From the NCBI RefSeq assembly GCF_954871325.1, contig NC_088775.1:29427561-29491560 (forward strand): a stretch of 64,000 bases of DNA, read 5' to 3'. The notes under the pieces are model-generated. The model saw only the letters and a list, made by a program, of their open reading frames with translations, made no database searches and had not been told where the DNA came from. A program made the position numbers and the translations under genes. The DNA comes from Gordionus sp. m RMFG-2023 (Eukaryota; Nematomorpha; Gordioida; Chordodea; Parachordodidae). Positions 1 to 11,910 of this stretch are shown one piece after another; within the stretch, counting starts at the first letter, position 1, and each line of letters starts with the position of its first letter.

Positions 1-344
1 ATATATTTGGAATAAAATTAATACAAAAAAAAATTTGGAGATGGTGATAAAAAAAAATATAAGAAAAGCGTATTATCATAGAAAACAATTATAATTAAAG
101 AACCATTATGATCTAAATGAATAATTTTGACCTTAGAAAATTTGAATTTAAAATGACATTACTGATCCTCTCAGTGACAATACCCCCACGCCATAATTGA
201 TTGATGCTCACTTTGAAAAAAAAAACGGAGTTGCGTAAAGTTAATTCTCAAAATTTAATTCTTTTAAAATTAAGGTAGTAAATCAAAGTCATTGTCATTT
301 CTTTTAAATTTAAGGTTATAATCAAAGTCATTGTCATTGAACAA
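1..344. other. AT-rich stretch, no gene seen
   Basis: The stretch is AT-rich with a near-repeat of a short TTAAATTTAAGGT-type phrase around 240-330. It may belong to the retroelement fossil that follows. No coding frame is supported. Confidence 0.5.
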
Positions 345-1061
345 TCAACCGATTCCTATTCGAAGCGATAACGGATTATAAAAAGTTAAAAAATTAACCC
401 TATCTCCTATTTCTTTAGTATTAACAACTTCATCCTTCGTAAGCTTTTCAAACTCTTTCATGGGCAAGGATGACACCGGAGAACCAGTATCTATCATAAA
501 AGAAAAATCATAATTATTAACTTGAAGGTCAATCATAATATCATTAATAAAATTAATTTTATTTCTTGGCCTTAAATTATAAGGGGTTTGTATCATCTCC
601 GTCTTTTTGAAATTGTTGTAATCGCTGTTGTTGTTGTTGTTGCTGCTGCCGTTGTTGTTGTTGCTGCTGTTGTTGTTGTAATTGTTGTTGTTGGTATTGG
701 CCTTAAAAGTCTGCTTGTTCTCTTTCCAAGACGAATAGCCTTGCCAATCGGTTCTATCCTCTTTTCTCCAAGAATCTTTCTCTACATATGTTTTATTATT
801 ATTGATCTCCAACGATTCAAATTTGACAACAATGTCCTCTATAATATTAATCTCTGTAGTACTTTCTTCAATCAACCTTGTTTTTAGCTTTTTATTACGA
901 CAATTCAACATAAAATGCACCGACAAAAATTCAGGATTGAGCCCCGAACCATACCCTTTCAGTCTATCGAAATACTCTCTGGAAGACTCAAGTCTGTCCG
1001 GTTTTGTATTGAACAACTCCAAAATACTCGTGATCTTTACATCATTCCTATCCTCCACCAT
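345..1061 (-). mobile_element. Ty3/gypsy-like gag-protease fossil
   Basis: A 238-residue minus-strand frame begins with a gag-like segment. An Asn-rich low-complexity stretch follows in the middle, encoded by repeated GTTGTT-type DNA on the plus strand. The C-terminal part holds an aspartyl-protease active-site block reading FMIDTGSPVSSLP. That order (gag, linker, DTG protease) is typical of Ty3/gypsy LTR retrotransposons. No LTR, reverse transcriptase or integrase is recognisable beside it, so this is a partial, broken fossil. Age cannot be judged without a second copy. The Asn-rich linker resembles that of the gypsy fossils at 55920-60660 in style, but the gag text differs. Confidence 0.7.
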
Positions 1062-1552
1062 AATGGGAATGATAAATTATAAGGCTTGAATATTTAATCT
1101 AGACTGGTTGTTATAGTAATTTGGTATTTTATTTATATAATTTAAAAAGAAAACAATTCAAGTTATTATATATGAGAAAAACAAGTTATTATTGTAAAAG
1201 AAAAAGAAGTAATCGCAAAATGAAAATATATATTAATTTATATATTATGTTGCCTTGAGATATATATATATAAATTATTTAAGTATTTAAATATATAATA
1301 GTTTAACTAAACTTTAAATATAAATTATTTAAGCATTTAATAATATAATAGCGCACATGCGCACATGCAACAGTAACCAATTGTCTTTAATATGTTAAAT
1401 GATTTTAGGACCAAATTTAATTCATCCAACCTATAATGTAGTAGAAAAGGGATTATATTTAATTTAATTTTTTAGGTGCAAATTCAATTCAGCTTGCAAA
1501 TGAAAATAAATCAGCAGAAGCAGCTATTGAAAGATTTTAATCCTTTAAATAG
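1062..1552. other. AT-rich intergenic stretch
   Basis: The stretch is AT-rich with TATATA runs near 1260-1300 and a short GCGCACATGCGCACATGC tandem near 1351. No coding or RNA feature is supported. Confidence 0.5.
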
Positions 1553-1564
1553 ACATAATTAATA
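1553..1564. repeat. Target-site duplication of RTE copy 1 (left)
   Basis: ACATAATTAATA, repeated exactly at 4642-4653 just after the A-rich tail. A 12-bp duplication is usual for target-primed reverse transcription. Confidence 0.8.
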
Positions 1565-1565
1565 T

Positions 1566-1636
1566 CGCCGGGGTGGCCTAATGGGTTAGATGACTGCTTG
1601 GAAACAGAAGGACGCAGGCTCAATCCTGGTATAGAG
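1566..1636 (+). promoter_or_regulatory. tRNA-like head of RTE element (A and B box-like)
   Basis: TGGCCTAATGGG at 1574-1585 fits the pol III A box (TRGCNNARNNGG). GGCTCAATCC at 1617-1626 resembles a B box lacking one base (GGTTCGANTCC). Their start-to-start distance of 43 bp is that of a tRNA. The element boundary set by the target duplication lies just upstream, so this block belongs to the LINE and is not a neighbouring gene. I infer an internal pol III-type promoter or a captured tRNA/SINE head. It does not fold into a clean tRNA and is not called as one. Confidence 0.5.
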
Positions 1637-1776
1637 CATAAAAACTTTCAAGTTTTTCTTCGATGGCTGATGTGTAAAGACATATGGTAAGATGAATTTC
1701 GGAGCTTAGAGATGACACCCCGGTCACCGACAGGCCTGGACAGCTGAGTGCTAAGGATACCTGTCCAATAAACAAA

Positions 1777-2580
1777 ATGAAGGAAACAAATGGAAATATG
1801 AATATGAAAGCTAGGGCGTTCCCTATAAGCGACGCGCAGGGTGTAGACCTCCATCCTGTGAAAAGTAAAGTAAAGGTCAAAGCAAAGAAGACAAGATTAG
1901 CAAGTTTGAATATTGATACGCTTAAAGGTAAGACGAGAGAGATGGTATCAATGTTGAACAAGAGAAAAATTGATATAGCGTGCATACAAGAGACGAAATG
2001 GAAATGTCAAAAGACTAATGATTGGAGATGGGCATAAATTATACTATAATGGAACTGTTAGCAATAGGAACGGTGTCGGCATCATCCTCAGTCAAGATGT
2101 AACCTCCAGTAGTAGAAGTCAACAGGATCTCTGATAGACTAATGAAGATAAAACTCTGCATTGGTCAATCAATACTACACATCCTTTCAGTATATACTCC
2201 TCAAACGGGTTGCAAGGAAGAAGAGAAAGATGACTTTAGAGCTATCCTCGATGAAGAGGTAATGGAAATCCCTAAGGATGATCTAGTCATAATTGGTGGT
2301 GACATAAATGCGCATGTGGGGAAAGCGAGATAGCTACAAAAGGCATCATGGTGGTTATGGATATGGAGAAAGAAATGATGAAGGAGAGCACGTACTGAAA
2401 TTTGCGCAAGCCTTCGACCTTGCCTTAACCAACACCTACTATAGGAAAAAATACGAGGAAAACACAGATAGATTACATGCTAATCTCTCGCAGAAGATTA
2501 AAAGATGCAATAGACTGCAAAGTCGAAGATATCGCCGCACAACACAAGCTACTAGTCATGGATTTACACATCTCAAATAA
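1777..2580 (+). pseudogene. RTE endonuclease domain, decayed
   Basis: The translation from 1777 carries the AP-endonuclease opening LASLNIDTLKGKTREMVSML and the catalytic-type block IDIACIQETKWK. Later segments carry VIIGGDINAHVG (the GDxN motif) and, near 2470, the C-terminal RRRLKDAIDCKVEDIAAQHK block. Domain order is correct for an RTE endonuclease. The frame is broken after about 2037 and again near 2333 and 2480, so one intact polypeptide is impossible. It normally nicks target DNA for the reverse transcriptase encoded downstream in the same ORF. Confidence 0.8.
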
Positions 2581-3041
2581 ATCCACTCAAAACAAGATAA
2601 AACTGGAACCATGCATCAAATGGGGCAAATTAAAAACAATGACAGTGCAATCAATGCAAACATTGAAACAATAGATTCCTCACAAGTCAGTTAAAAAATG
2701 TGGACAGACCTTTCTTCCAGATTAATAGACACTGCCAAATTGACACTAGGCTTAATCATACAAAGAACTATGGTGGTGGAATGAAGAGGTACAAACCACT
2801 ATAAAGGAGAAAAAAGCCCTATATAAAATATGTTTCAAATCCAAAAACTCAGATGACAAGACAAATTACAAAAAATCCAAAGGCGGTGGCTAGGGCCAAA
2901 TATATGGCATACGATGACATGTATGAAGAACTACATACCAAAGAAGGGCAAAATAAAATATACAGATTGGCCAAACAGTGAGAAAAGAACTCTAGGGATA
3001 TAAACGGATCTCCGAAAGTTATCAAAAATAAAGATGGGGAA

Positions 3042-4534
3042 ATGATAATAAAGGAAAAAGAAATAATGAATAGATGGAAAGAATATTTTCAGGAGCTTCT
3101 TAACTTTAATCCCCACATACTACATCTAGATATACACTCCCCATGTCAAAACTTTGTACAACCAATAACAGAACAAGAAATAATCACATGCCTCAAGCAT
3201 ATGAAAAACAACAAAGCTAGGGGTCCCAGATGATATTCCAATAGAAAGCCTTAAAGCACTAGGAAATGATGGAATACATTACTCACAAATCTATACAATA
3301 AAATACTTGGAAATGAAGAGGTTCCTCAAAAATGGAGGCAGATCTTCAAAAATAAAGGGGATCCATACAATTGTCAAAATTACAGGGGCATAAAACTAAT
3401 GTCACACTGTCTAAATCTATACGAAAATATTTATAGAAAAAAGATTAAGAGACATAATCGAAATAGGAGAGACTCAGTTTGGCTTCATGCCTGGTAGATC
3501 AACAACTGATGCTATCCACGCAATTAGGCAAATGAGTGAAGAATACAGGGAAAAGAACAAAAAACTACACATGGTCTATCTCGATATAGAAAAGGGCTTC
3601 GATATAATCCCAAGAAGACTTTTCTGGTGGGCGCTACGCCACAAAAAGGTTCCCGAAAAATATATAAGAATAATACAGGATATGTATATGGGCCATACAA
3701 CAATGGTCCGTAGCACAACAGGTACTTCAGCAGGCTTCACAATAGCCGAAGGAGTTCATCAAGAGTCGGCTCTCAGCCCACTTCTCTTCATTACAGTAAT
3801 AGATGTATTAGCACAGTCTATACCTCAAACAATCCCGTGGAATATGATATTTGCAGATGATATTGTGATACTTGCCGAATCCAAGGATGAAATGAAAGAA
3901 AGATTAGTGAGTTGGATAAATATCCTAGAAAAACACGGACTAAAAGTAAATAGAGAAAAGACGGAGTAATGGTGATAGGAGGAGATGAAACAGAGAGTAT
4001 TGATATAAATGAATGGCAGATATCGGCAATTGAAAGCTGCAAATATTTTGGCTCCACTATACAAACAAACAGCCAAAATAAAAAGAGATAAAGAGTAAAA
4101 TTAATCATGGGTGGTTAAAGTGGAAATCTTTATCTGGAGTGCTATTCGACAAAAGAATCCCACACAAATTAAAGGGAAAAATTTACAATTCCATAGTACA
4201 ACCAACTATTCTATATAGTTCGGAAACATGGCCAACCAAAGAATCAGACGAGAGAAGTCTACAAACTATGGAGATGAGAATGCTGAGGATGATTGCTGGG
4301 GTAACAAAAAAGGATAAAGTGCGCAATACAAGAATACTAAGTAGTTTAAAGGTAGTGCCCATTAAGATTAAGTTAATGGTAAACAGACTTAGGTGGTATG
4401 GGCACACAATGAGAAGACCTATGAACTACATAGGAAATAAGGTTGAGAGTTTGGAAGTGATGGGCAAACGTAAAAGAGGAAGGCCAAAACTTCAATGGGG
4501 CCATAAAGTTAGAGCCAATATAAAGAAGTATTAA
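3042..4534 (+). pseudogene. RTE reverse transcriptase, decayed
   Basis: The segments are the RT thumb-approach region (3042-3233, ITCLKHMKNNKARGP), the palm (3487-3969, with MVYLDIEKGFD, GVHQESALSPLLF and the catalytic FADD) and the C-terminal domain (4139-4534, ILYSSETW and RLRWYGHTMRRP). The usual GCxLSP of this family reads ESALSP here and in copy 2. Frameshifts or stops separate the three parts (around 3230, 3300-3480, 3970 and 4090). The paralogous copy at 28727-30212 shares nearly all of this text. Confidence 0.85.
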
Positions 4535-4641
4535 TTAGATAAAAGAGATTGTATGAATAACATAAAGTGGAGAGAGATGTTGAAGGAGCTTATCACCAGA
4601 AAAGGTGAAAGCTAAAGAGAAAAAAATAATAAAAAAAATAA

Positions 4642-4653
4642 ACATAATTAATA
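4642..4653. repeat. Target-site duplication of RTE copy 1 (right)
   Basis: ACATAATTAATA, identical to 1553-1564. Confidence 0.8.
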
Positions 4654-4773
4654 AATCTATTTTAGATGATGGTGATTTTCCAATAGATTTAGAAATGCTC
4701 TATTGATTTACATAAATATAGTTTTTATATATATTTAATATGCAATATAGATATGAATTATGCTTATTCAGTG

Positions 4774-7491
4774 CATGGGCCCCTACAACGGGGGGGGGGT
4801 CCAAAGCAACTGCTTCAGTAAATTTGAATGGGGTACTTTTTTTTACATCCATCATGATCATGTGATTTCTGGTTTATAAATGTAACAATAAGACCCCCCC
4901 CCCCCACTTAATATTTAATTTAATATATTGACGGAAATTTTGGTCGATGTTTAGTAAATTTTTTATCCGAAATTTCTTGTTATAAATTATTTTTCCAATT
5001 TTAAAATATGCCTAAAGATATTAACCAATATTGACAATAGCAAAATTCCTAGAAATTGGATTACTTATAGTATTAAAATGTATAAAGTATTTTGCTTAAC
5101 ATGTCTCTTATTTGGTGGTCCACACGGAAAATCAAAATGGACATGTGAAGGTCTAGATAAATGGCAAAATATTAATCGTGAAATTATTCTGCATGAATCT
5201 TCACAGGAACATATGATGGCCTATTATGGAAGGCTTTCTCATAATAAAAATTCGATATTAAAATTTATAACACCTCAGAATGAATGTGTAGATAATAACC
5301 GTTCTATTATAAGAATTATAATAAGATGTTTAGATTATTTAATATCTCGTAACCAAGCTTACTGGAGGAACAGGCAACAAGAAGGCAATATGATGGCCCT
5401 TATTAAGCTTATTGCAGATTCTGAACCTTTACTAAAAATGTATAACAGCAAAATAAAGAAAGAAAAAAGGATAAAAAAAATAAGGGATTAAAAACGAAAT
5501 TTTATTCAAACCTATTATCATATAATAACATAAACATTCTCATTGAAACCATGAAAAATATGGTTATAAAAAAAATTCAAAATGAGATTACATTTAACAG
5601 GTGCTTTTCAATCATAGTTGATGGCACATACGATGTTTCGAAATCAGAAGCAATAGATTTGATAGTAAGATATGTTGAAAATAGTGAGACGCCGAAGCCT
5701 GTTGAAAGACTGAGGAAATACACAGGTCTAGATATAAAGCATAATATAATATCCAAACTTGGCTCGATGAATATACCCCTTGAATATCTAGTTGGGCAAA
5801 GTTATGATGGCGCCTCAAACATGAGTGGAAGAATCAATGGTGTGCAAGCCTTGATTAGAGCAGAGGCGCCAATAGCAGCTTTTATTTGGTGTTATTGTCA
5901 TCGATTAAATTTAATCGTTGTTCAATTATGCCAATCAAAAGAACTTCGAAATGTTCTAGGAATACTAGATGAGATTTATGTCTATTTTAATGGTGCAAAA
6001 AGATATAAGCTCAAAAAATTTCAGTGTAATGATCTGAAAAAATCGCAACGATTTCTACGCGTCAAGAATACCACTCGGTAATAGTTCCTTATTTATTTAA
6101 ATTTTAAATGTTTTTTTATTTAGAAGCTGGCTATCGTCATATAAAGCTATTGTAAATTTTTTTCAACTTTATGATGCCTTGAGGGCAGCTTTAACAAATT
6201 TAAAGGATTCTGAAGATCCTGCCACTTCCACTATGGCTAGTGCTATAGTCTTTAGAATATAAAAATTTGATTTTATCTTATCACTTTGTGTTTTGGATAA
6301 AATATTGTTGATAACAAGTTTGGCTTGTACAAAATTGCAAACCATTTCGAAGGATATAGGGTATGCAATAAATCAAATTCAATTGACAAAAGATTGCTTG
6401 ATTAATTTGAGAAGTATAATATAAATTATTGTCTTAATTATTTTTTAATCTAATAGATAATAACACTGAATTTTTGGATGTTTTTTCAAAGGCGCAAGAT
6501 TTTATGAAGGAGAGAAATCTACATTTTGATTTTGAAAGTTCTAGACTTCAAACATTACAATCCAAAAAGGAGAGGTATATATACTTTCATCATTAAATAT
6601 AGGAATTTTTTTTAGCTTTAAAATAGGTGTGTTTTATGCTGCACTCGATTTAATTATTATGCAGTTTAACGAAAGATTTAATGATGATTCCATGAAATAT
6701 TTACATCAAACATCATTTTTTACGCCAAAGGGAATGGCAGAAAAATCAATTATTAAAGAAGATGTCGAGGATATCTGTGAATTTTACAATTTAAATTCAA
6801 GTCAAATTTTCGAAGAAATGTTGAAGTTTAGAAATATTTATAAGATGGCCAAAATGGGGAATGTAATTAATACTCATGACCTAGAGGTTCAAGAATCTAA
6901 AGATTTGTCAGATTCTAAGAATTGTAAATTTATTTAATTAAAATATTTTTACCAATACATTATTTAGCTTCTTCTGATGATGATGATAATTCAGGGACTT
7001 ACGATCCAGATTATTGGAAAAACTATTCATTTATTTTACCTTATCGTTTACTTTAAAATTTTTCTGCTTTACCTAATTTAAGAATTTTATATAAATATCT
7101 ATTAACCATTCTCACAACCTCATGTCCTGCCGAAAGAGTCATGAGTAAAATTAAATTAATTAAAACAAGACTGCACAGTACCATGAAAGATTCTTTTCTC
7201 AATAATTTAACCATATTATCAATGGAAAATTTTTTATTTAAACAATTAAATACTGATGAAATTATAAATTCATTCGCTTTCTCTTCCCCTAATTTATCTA
7301 AATTATTAATTTAAAAATAATATTTATAAAGTTATATTTTTTGCATTTTATTTATATTATATATAAAAATTTATGCAATAAAAATTATTTTTGAAATTTA
7401 TGGGTGTCATAATTATCATTTTTTCGAAGGGGGGGGATACTTTTCAAGGGGGTATTCTGCTTCATTCGCTCAAAAAGTGTAGGGGCCACTG
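4774..7491 (+). mobile_element. hAT transposon, family A copy 1
   Basis: The 2,718-bp element is flanked by the 8-bp duplication ATTCAGTG at 4766-4773 and 7492-7499. Ends are CATGGGCCCCTACA on the left and the inverted CAGTGGCCCCTACA on the right. G runs lie just inside both ends (4790-4799 and 7429-7436). It encodes a hAT transposase of the TTF-zinc-finger/ZMYM-like kind on the plus strand. Family A copy 2 at 44333-46801 shares ends and coding text in the opposite orientation. Confidence 0.92.
5009..7314 (+). pseudogene. hAT family A transposase, intron-containing, decayed
   Basis: In order: a TTF-type zinc-finger region (5078-5490, VFCLTCLLFGG, HESSQEH); an RNase H-fold core (5551-6077, IIVDGTYDVSKSEAI and QSYDGASNMSGR, giving the first two acidic positions); and the C-terminal dimerisation block near 7080-7320 (CPAERVMSKIKLIKTRL). 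Four GT-AG introns are visible: 6078-6123 (46 bp), 6414-6456 (43 bp), 6575-6615 (41 bp) and 6924-6967 (44 bp). The same intron positions occur in copy 2. Stops near 5490, 6260 and 7055 and a frame change near 5700 show it is inactive. Copy 2 lacks the zinc-finger segment that is present here. Confidence 0.85.
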
Positions 7492-7499
7492 ATTCAGTG

Positions 7500-8117
7500 T
7501 TAATATCTTATATTAATGCATATTGTATTATATATTATTCAGTGCAAATATAAATAAACAATCTGTCTATGCAATGTATAAATACTTAAAATAAATCATT
7601 TATTAATATATAAAGAAGACTTTAACACTAAAAATAAAAAATCAAAAGCCTATTAATTTGATAGGGACACTTATCAATAAAGTGAATGTAAAAGTTATTA
7701 TTTAAAATATAAATAATTTAAAAAAACCCTTCATTTACTATGAATGAATTTTTATAAGAAAGATATATTGTTTGCCATGCTTTTAAATTAAATTTACAAA
7801 AAATCAGTATTTATAAATTGGAAATATATAAATACCATGTTTAGGCTTTAAAAATGATTCATATTATATTAGTACATTAGGCAATAATAATTGTGAAAAA
7901 ATTAATAACATATTTATTGCTCTATAAGTAATTTTGTATAAATCATTTTTATATAATATTTAAAAAATTAATATTAAACATTATATTTAATTAAAAATAC
8001 ACTAAATAAACAAATTACTAGTATTTTATTGATAATATTTAAAGAGAGTTTATCTAATAGCCATATCCATATATATATTAATGTAATATACAAAAAAATA
8101 GTATTTATAAGTATTAA
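7500..8117. other. AT-rich intergenic stretch
   Basis: No open frame, RNA gene or recognisable repeat is visible. It is A/T homopolymer-rich with short TATATA runs. Confidence 0.5.
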
Positions 8118-8183
8118 AAAAGTAACTTTGGTCAGAAGATGCTAAGATAAAAAGTAACTTTTGTCAGAAGATGCTAAGGTAAC
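8118..8183. repeat. Tandem duplication, about 33 bp x 2
   Basis: Two adjacent copies contain AGTAACTTTGGTCAGAAGAT (first unit) and the same text with one change (second unit), each followed by GCTAAG. It may lie in the 5' region of the LINE that begins downstream. Confidence 0.75.
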
Positions 8184-8758
8184 GCCTTATGTCTACATCT
8201 TATTTTGTTCAGTATTTCCCTCTTATTTCTGCAGTTTCTGTAGGCTTACTCTAAATAAAGTCCATCTTTAGTGTTTTCTATTTAACCTTTAAACCTGAGT
8301 TCTTTTGCCCTACTAAACAGGTTTCTTTGAAATTGTACTCTAATTTAACTGTTCCTGATCTTAACAGTTATCAGTAAAATTATGCAAATTAGAATACATT
8401 GATATAGCAATTTTCATCCTTTTTACTAATTTTATGGTTACTTAAGCGATTAAATTCTAAAAATTTAGTTGTACTAAAATCGTGGTAGTCCCAAAAACCG
8501 AACGAAGTCATATTGTAAAACCTCCTCTCGATTAACAATGTATTATTATACTTTTTCATGATTTCTTTTTATGAGAAGTAAATAAGTAGTTTAGACTACC
8601 CTTTATGCATAAGTAGTTCGAACACTACCACTAGAAATATAATGTTAAGAAATAGGAATCTATTCGACTATTAGTAGAGTGGTTTTTTGGAATTATTTTT
8701 CTTTATGAATTATCTAAGCATGGTAGGTTAAATAGAGGACAAAGTATTTGTTTTTTGT

Positions 8759-8900
8759 CCTAAATTTATTTTAAGGTATGATTTTCTAATTTAAATTTCT
8801 CTATCTTTTCTGTATCCATATTACTCACGCCTAAATTTATTTCAAGGTATTATTTTCTAATTTAAATTTCTATATCTTTTCTGTATTCATATTACTCACG
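8759..8900. repeat. Tandem duplication, 71 bp x 2
   Basis: Units 8759-8829 and 8830-8900 both start CCTAAATTTATTT and end ATTACTCACG, with only a few differences. They sit immediately upstream of the endonuclease frame of the LINE at 8901-11910. They may be tandem promoter or 5'-UTR units of that element, as LINEs often have such repeats (inference). Confidence 0.8.
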
Positions 8901-11900
8901 GTTGGTTTGTTTAGGAATTATTCGCAGGAAAGCTACAAATAGCTTCATTAAATATAAATGGACTAAATAATAAATTGGCGGTTCTTTTAAGATTGTTGGA
9001 AGCAGAAGGAGTAGATTTAATAGGTATCCTGGAAACTCATTGCCCAGGTAACAGTACGGCGAATTTTAGTGTATATAAGATGTTTTGTTTGGGAACCACT
9101 TTAGTTGGGCCGGAATCGCCTTTTTGACTAAGAAACGTTTACATAAATACATTATAAAATTTGTACCCGTGTCGGAGAGATGTGGACTTCTATATCTAAA
9201 TACCAAGTTTAGACCCACTATTTTTGTGAATTTTTATGCCTCACCAAATAGGAACATGAGAAATTGGACAAAATGATAAATATATTAAACTCTCTCAAAT
9301 AGATATAACGTAATAATCCTGGGTGATCTCAATATGAAAATAGGTAAAGACAGTGAATATATAAGTAGAGGAGTTATAGGGCAAGCTGCCATTCAACAAT
9401 CTAATGATGTAGACAGCATAAAATTCCTAGATTACTGCAGTAACAAAAACTTTAAGGTAGAAAATACTTTTTTCTGCCATCGTGATATCAACAAATATAC
9501 CTTTGTGAGGGGCAGGCAGATATCTCAAATTGACCTTTTTATTTCTAATATTCATAGTTGGTTTGTGGATGTTAAAGCATCTACCAGGGTCAACATATCT
9601 GATCATAAGATGGTTACTGCAGTTATAAAAATAAAAAACATCTGGGGATATCATAATAATAGTATTCCTAACTCAATGGCCATCAATGTTAACTCGTCCA
9701 ATATAATTTTTCCAAGTAAATCAAACAAGTTTCTATTGCAAGGAAATAAAACCCTCTTTGAACAATCCCTTATTTCGAAAAAGGAACCTTTATTAATGTT
9801 ACCAGAAATGGAAATGTTGAAGATTGTTGGGAACTTTTTAAGAAAGAACTGGCGGAATCTTATGATAGACTACCAAACGTAAATCTTGTGTCTAGGAAAG
9901 AATGGATGTCTGATGAAACTCTTGAGAAGATATATCAACTAAGAATGACGAACAGCTCTAACATCGATTTATGGAAAGACATTAAAAGATTACTACGAAA
10001 AGAAGGAGAATTTTTATAGCTAAAAGGGCGGCAGATATTGATAAAGATATGAAAGAGAACAGAATCTACGATGCATATAAAAAATTAAAGTATTTCTGCA
10101 AATCCAGTTGCTTCGTGAAACTCCCTATGATCGTCTTAGAGAATGGGAAACCCATAACAGACCAAGATGAGCAAATGGCACTGTGGCTGGATCATTATAT
10201 GTCGATTTTTGACTCCCGCAAGGCTACTCCTTTAATTACTATGAATTCTCATACAATTATATCCCCGGCTGGTTTCTCTTCAAATGAAATTTCAAACATT
10301 GTAAAGAAATTACGGAACAATAGAGCTCCGGGTTTGGACAACATTACAGCTGAATATTTAAAAATATCCCCGAACATAATCTCTTCTTTTCTCCTTGCTC
10401 TCTTTAATAAAATTTGGGAAAGTGTGAAAACTCCGACAGAATGGAATAAATCTCTCCTGTGCAACTTTCCGAAAATTAAGGAATAATTCGCGGACTATCG
10501 GGCAGTAGCTGTCACCTCATGTGTATCGAAAGTCCTTATGACACTCATCAAGAACAGGATCTTAACTTCTACACCCCATCTTCTTTCTAAATATATCTGC
10601 GCATATAGGCCAAATAAAAACATTTTGGAACCCATTTTATCGCTAAAAATAATTATGCAAAAGTGCTGGAAATACAGGATTCCGTCTTATTACACTTTTA
10701 TTGATTTTAGTAGGGCCTCTGATAATGTAGACCATAACGCCTTATGGGTAGCACTATCAGATACAGGCATTGTACAAAATATTATCTCCATCTTAAGGAA
10801 TCATTATTCCAAATTAACTTCATGTTTTAAAACAAACGATAAAATATCACCCTCCTTCAAGATAAAAAAGGGAGTAAAACAAGGTTGCACTTTATCACCG
10901 CTTCTCTTTAACATCATAATAAATAAAGTCATAAAGGAGGTAAATGCTGCTGCCGACTTGGCTGACTTTGGGTCTAATGAAAATTTTCAGTTTGTTAATA
11001 AGATCGTTTCGTATGCCGACGATATTGTTGTAATATCAAAAAATATTGAAGAGACTGTAAGCCTGATTTACCTAATCAAAACCATAAGCCTCAGAGTTGG
11101 TCTAAAAATTAATTTCAATAAAACGGTTATTCTTTCCTCGCCAAATACACCACCACTCCAAAATCTTTTGGAAGGCGGAAACGTTATCAAAAAAGTAGAT
11201 AATATTAAATACCTGGGTGTGATGCTCAATAACAAGGGGGAATGCAAGGAGAAAATGAAAATTAGAACGCAGAAAGCCAAAAGTGCGTTCTATATGTACA
11301 TGAAAATCTGGAAGTCTAAGGAAATATCGGTTTTTACGAGGTTGAGGCTATTCAACTCTACTATTATCCCCATTTTATTATACGCAAGTGACATATGGGA
11401 AGCTAACAAGACTGACTTAAGACGCATTCAATTCTTTATAAAAAATTGTCTGAGAACTATAAATATATTTTTTATCCCAGAGTCATCTCTACTAACCTCT
11501 GGAGGAAATCTAGCCACACTCCGATAAATATTACGTTAAAAAAACGTCGGATACAGTTCCTAGCCCATATAATAAGGAATTCAGATCACAACCTTGCACA
11601 TGATGCTATCGTTTGGTTATATACACATAAAGGGAAACAGTATACTAAATATAAACCGTTATGGTATTACAAAGCTATAAAAGACGTGATGGAGCTGAAT
11701 GTAAACATGAAACAATTTATAAAGCTTAATAATTGCAAAAGGTCTATCAGAAAACTCTTTTGCATCAAAGATAGATATTTCAGATGAAAATTGTTCCTAG
11801 GGATCTCTCGTTCACATACCTTTTTCTTACTTTTCTTCTTCGATTTCTTATGTGGATTTATTCCTCTCGAAAGTATTTTTCTTTAATTACCTCAAAAATA

Positions 11901-11910
11901 AATAAACTTG
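8901..11910 (+). mobile_element. Endonuclease-type LINE (clade not assigned)
   Basis: An AP-type endonuclease, a reverse transcriptase with YADD and a C-terminal domain are encoded in order on the plus strand over about 2.9 kb. A 3' region follows that ends near AATAAATAAACTTG. It differs clearly from the RTE elements in this window: endonuclease opening LQIASLNINGLNN and C-terminal IQFLAHIIRNSDHN. I could not find a target-site duplication, so the ends are approximate. The tandem units at 8759-8900 may be part of its 5' UTR. Its frame is interrupted but long stretches stay open, suggesting moderate age. Confidence 0.8.
8933..11787 (+). pseudogene. LINE endonuclease-reverse transcriptase ORF, decayed
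   Basis: Segments seen: endonuclease start at 8933 (IASLNINGLNNK, then GILETH), 9085-9276, and 9334-9882 with SDHKMVTAVIK, the end of the endonuclease fold. These are followed by 10049-10486 (RT approach, LRNNRAPGLDNITAEYLK) and 10538-11527 (palm with YTFIDFSRASDNVDH, GVKQGCTLSPLLFN and catalytic YADD). The last piece, 11446-11787, holds the C-terminal IQFLAHIIRNSDHN block. Breaks lie near 9085, 9276, 9880-10049, 10486 and 11450-11527. The RT palm in 10538-11527 is uninterrupted and keeps all recognised catalytic residues. Confidence 0.85.

Larger units (their letters stand above)
1565..4641 (+). mobile_element. RTE-clade LINE, complete length, copy 1
   Basis: The element is bounded by a 12-bp direct repeat ACATAATTAATA at 1553-1564 and 4642-4653, which I read as its target-site duplication. 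It has a tRNA-like head, an apurinic-type endonuclease region, a reverse transcriptase and an A-rich AATAAAAAAAAT-type tail. The coding text matches the RTE group often annotated as craniofacial-development-protein-2-like: an N-terminal block with SLNIDTLKGKT and QETKWK, an RT with FADD, and a C-terminal RLRWYGHTMRRP block. About 3.08 kb fits a full RTE. The reading frame is interrupted by several frameshifts and stops, so it is no longer active. A second, 5'-truncated copy lies at 28727-30212. Confidence 0.9.

Noticed and set aside
588-887. Valine/alanine-rich plus-strand frame
   Set aside because: It is the opposite-strand shadow of the Asn-rich gag linker on the minus strand.
1566-1636. 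A functional tRNA gene
   Set aside because: The B box lacks a base, stems do not pair cleanly and the block lies inside the target-site duplication of the RTE element.
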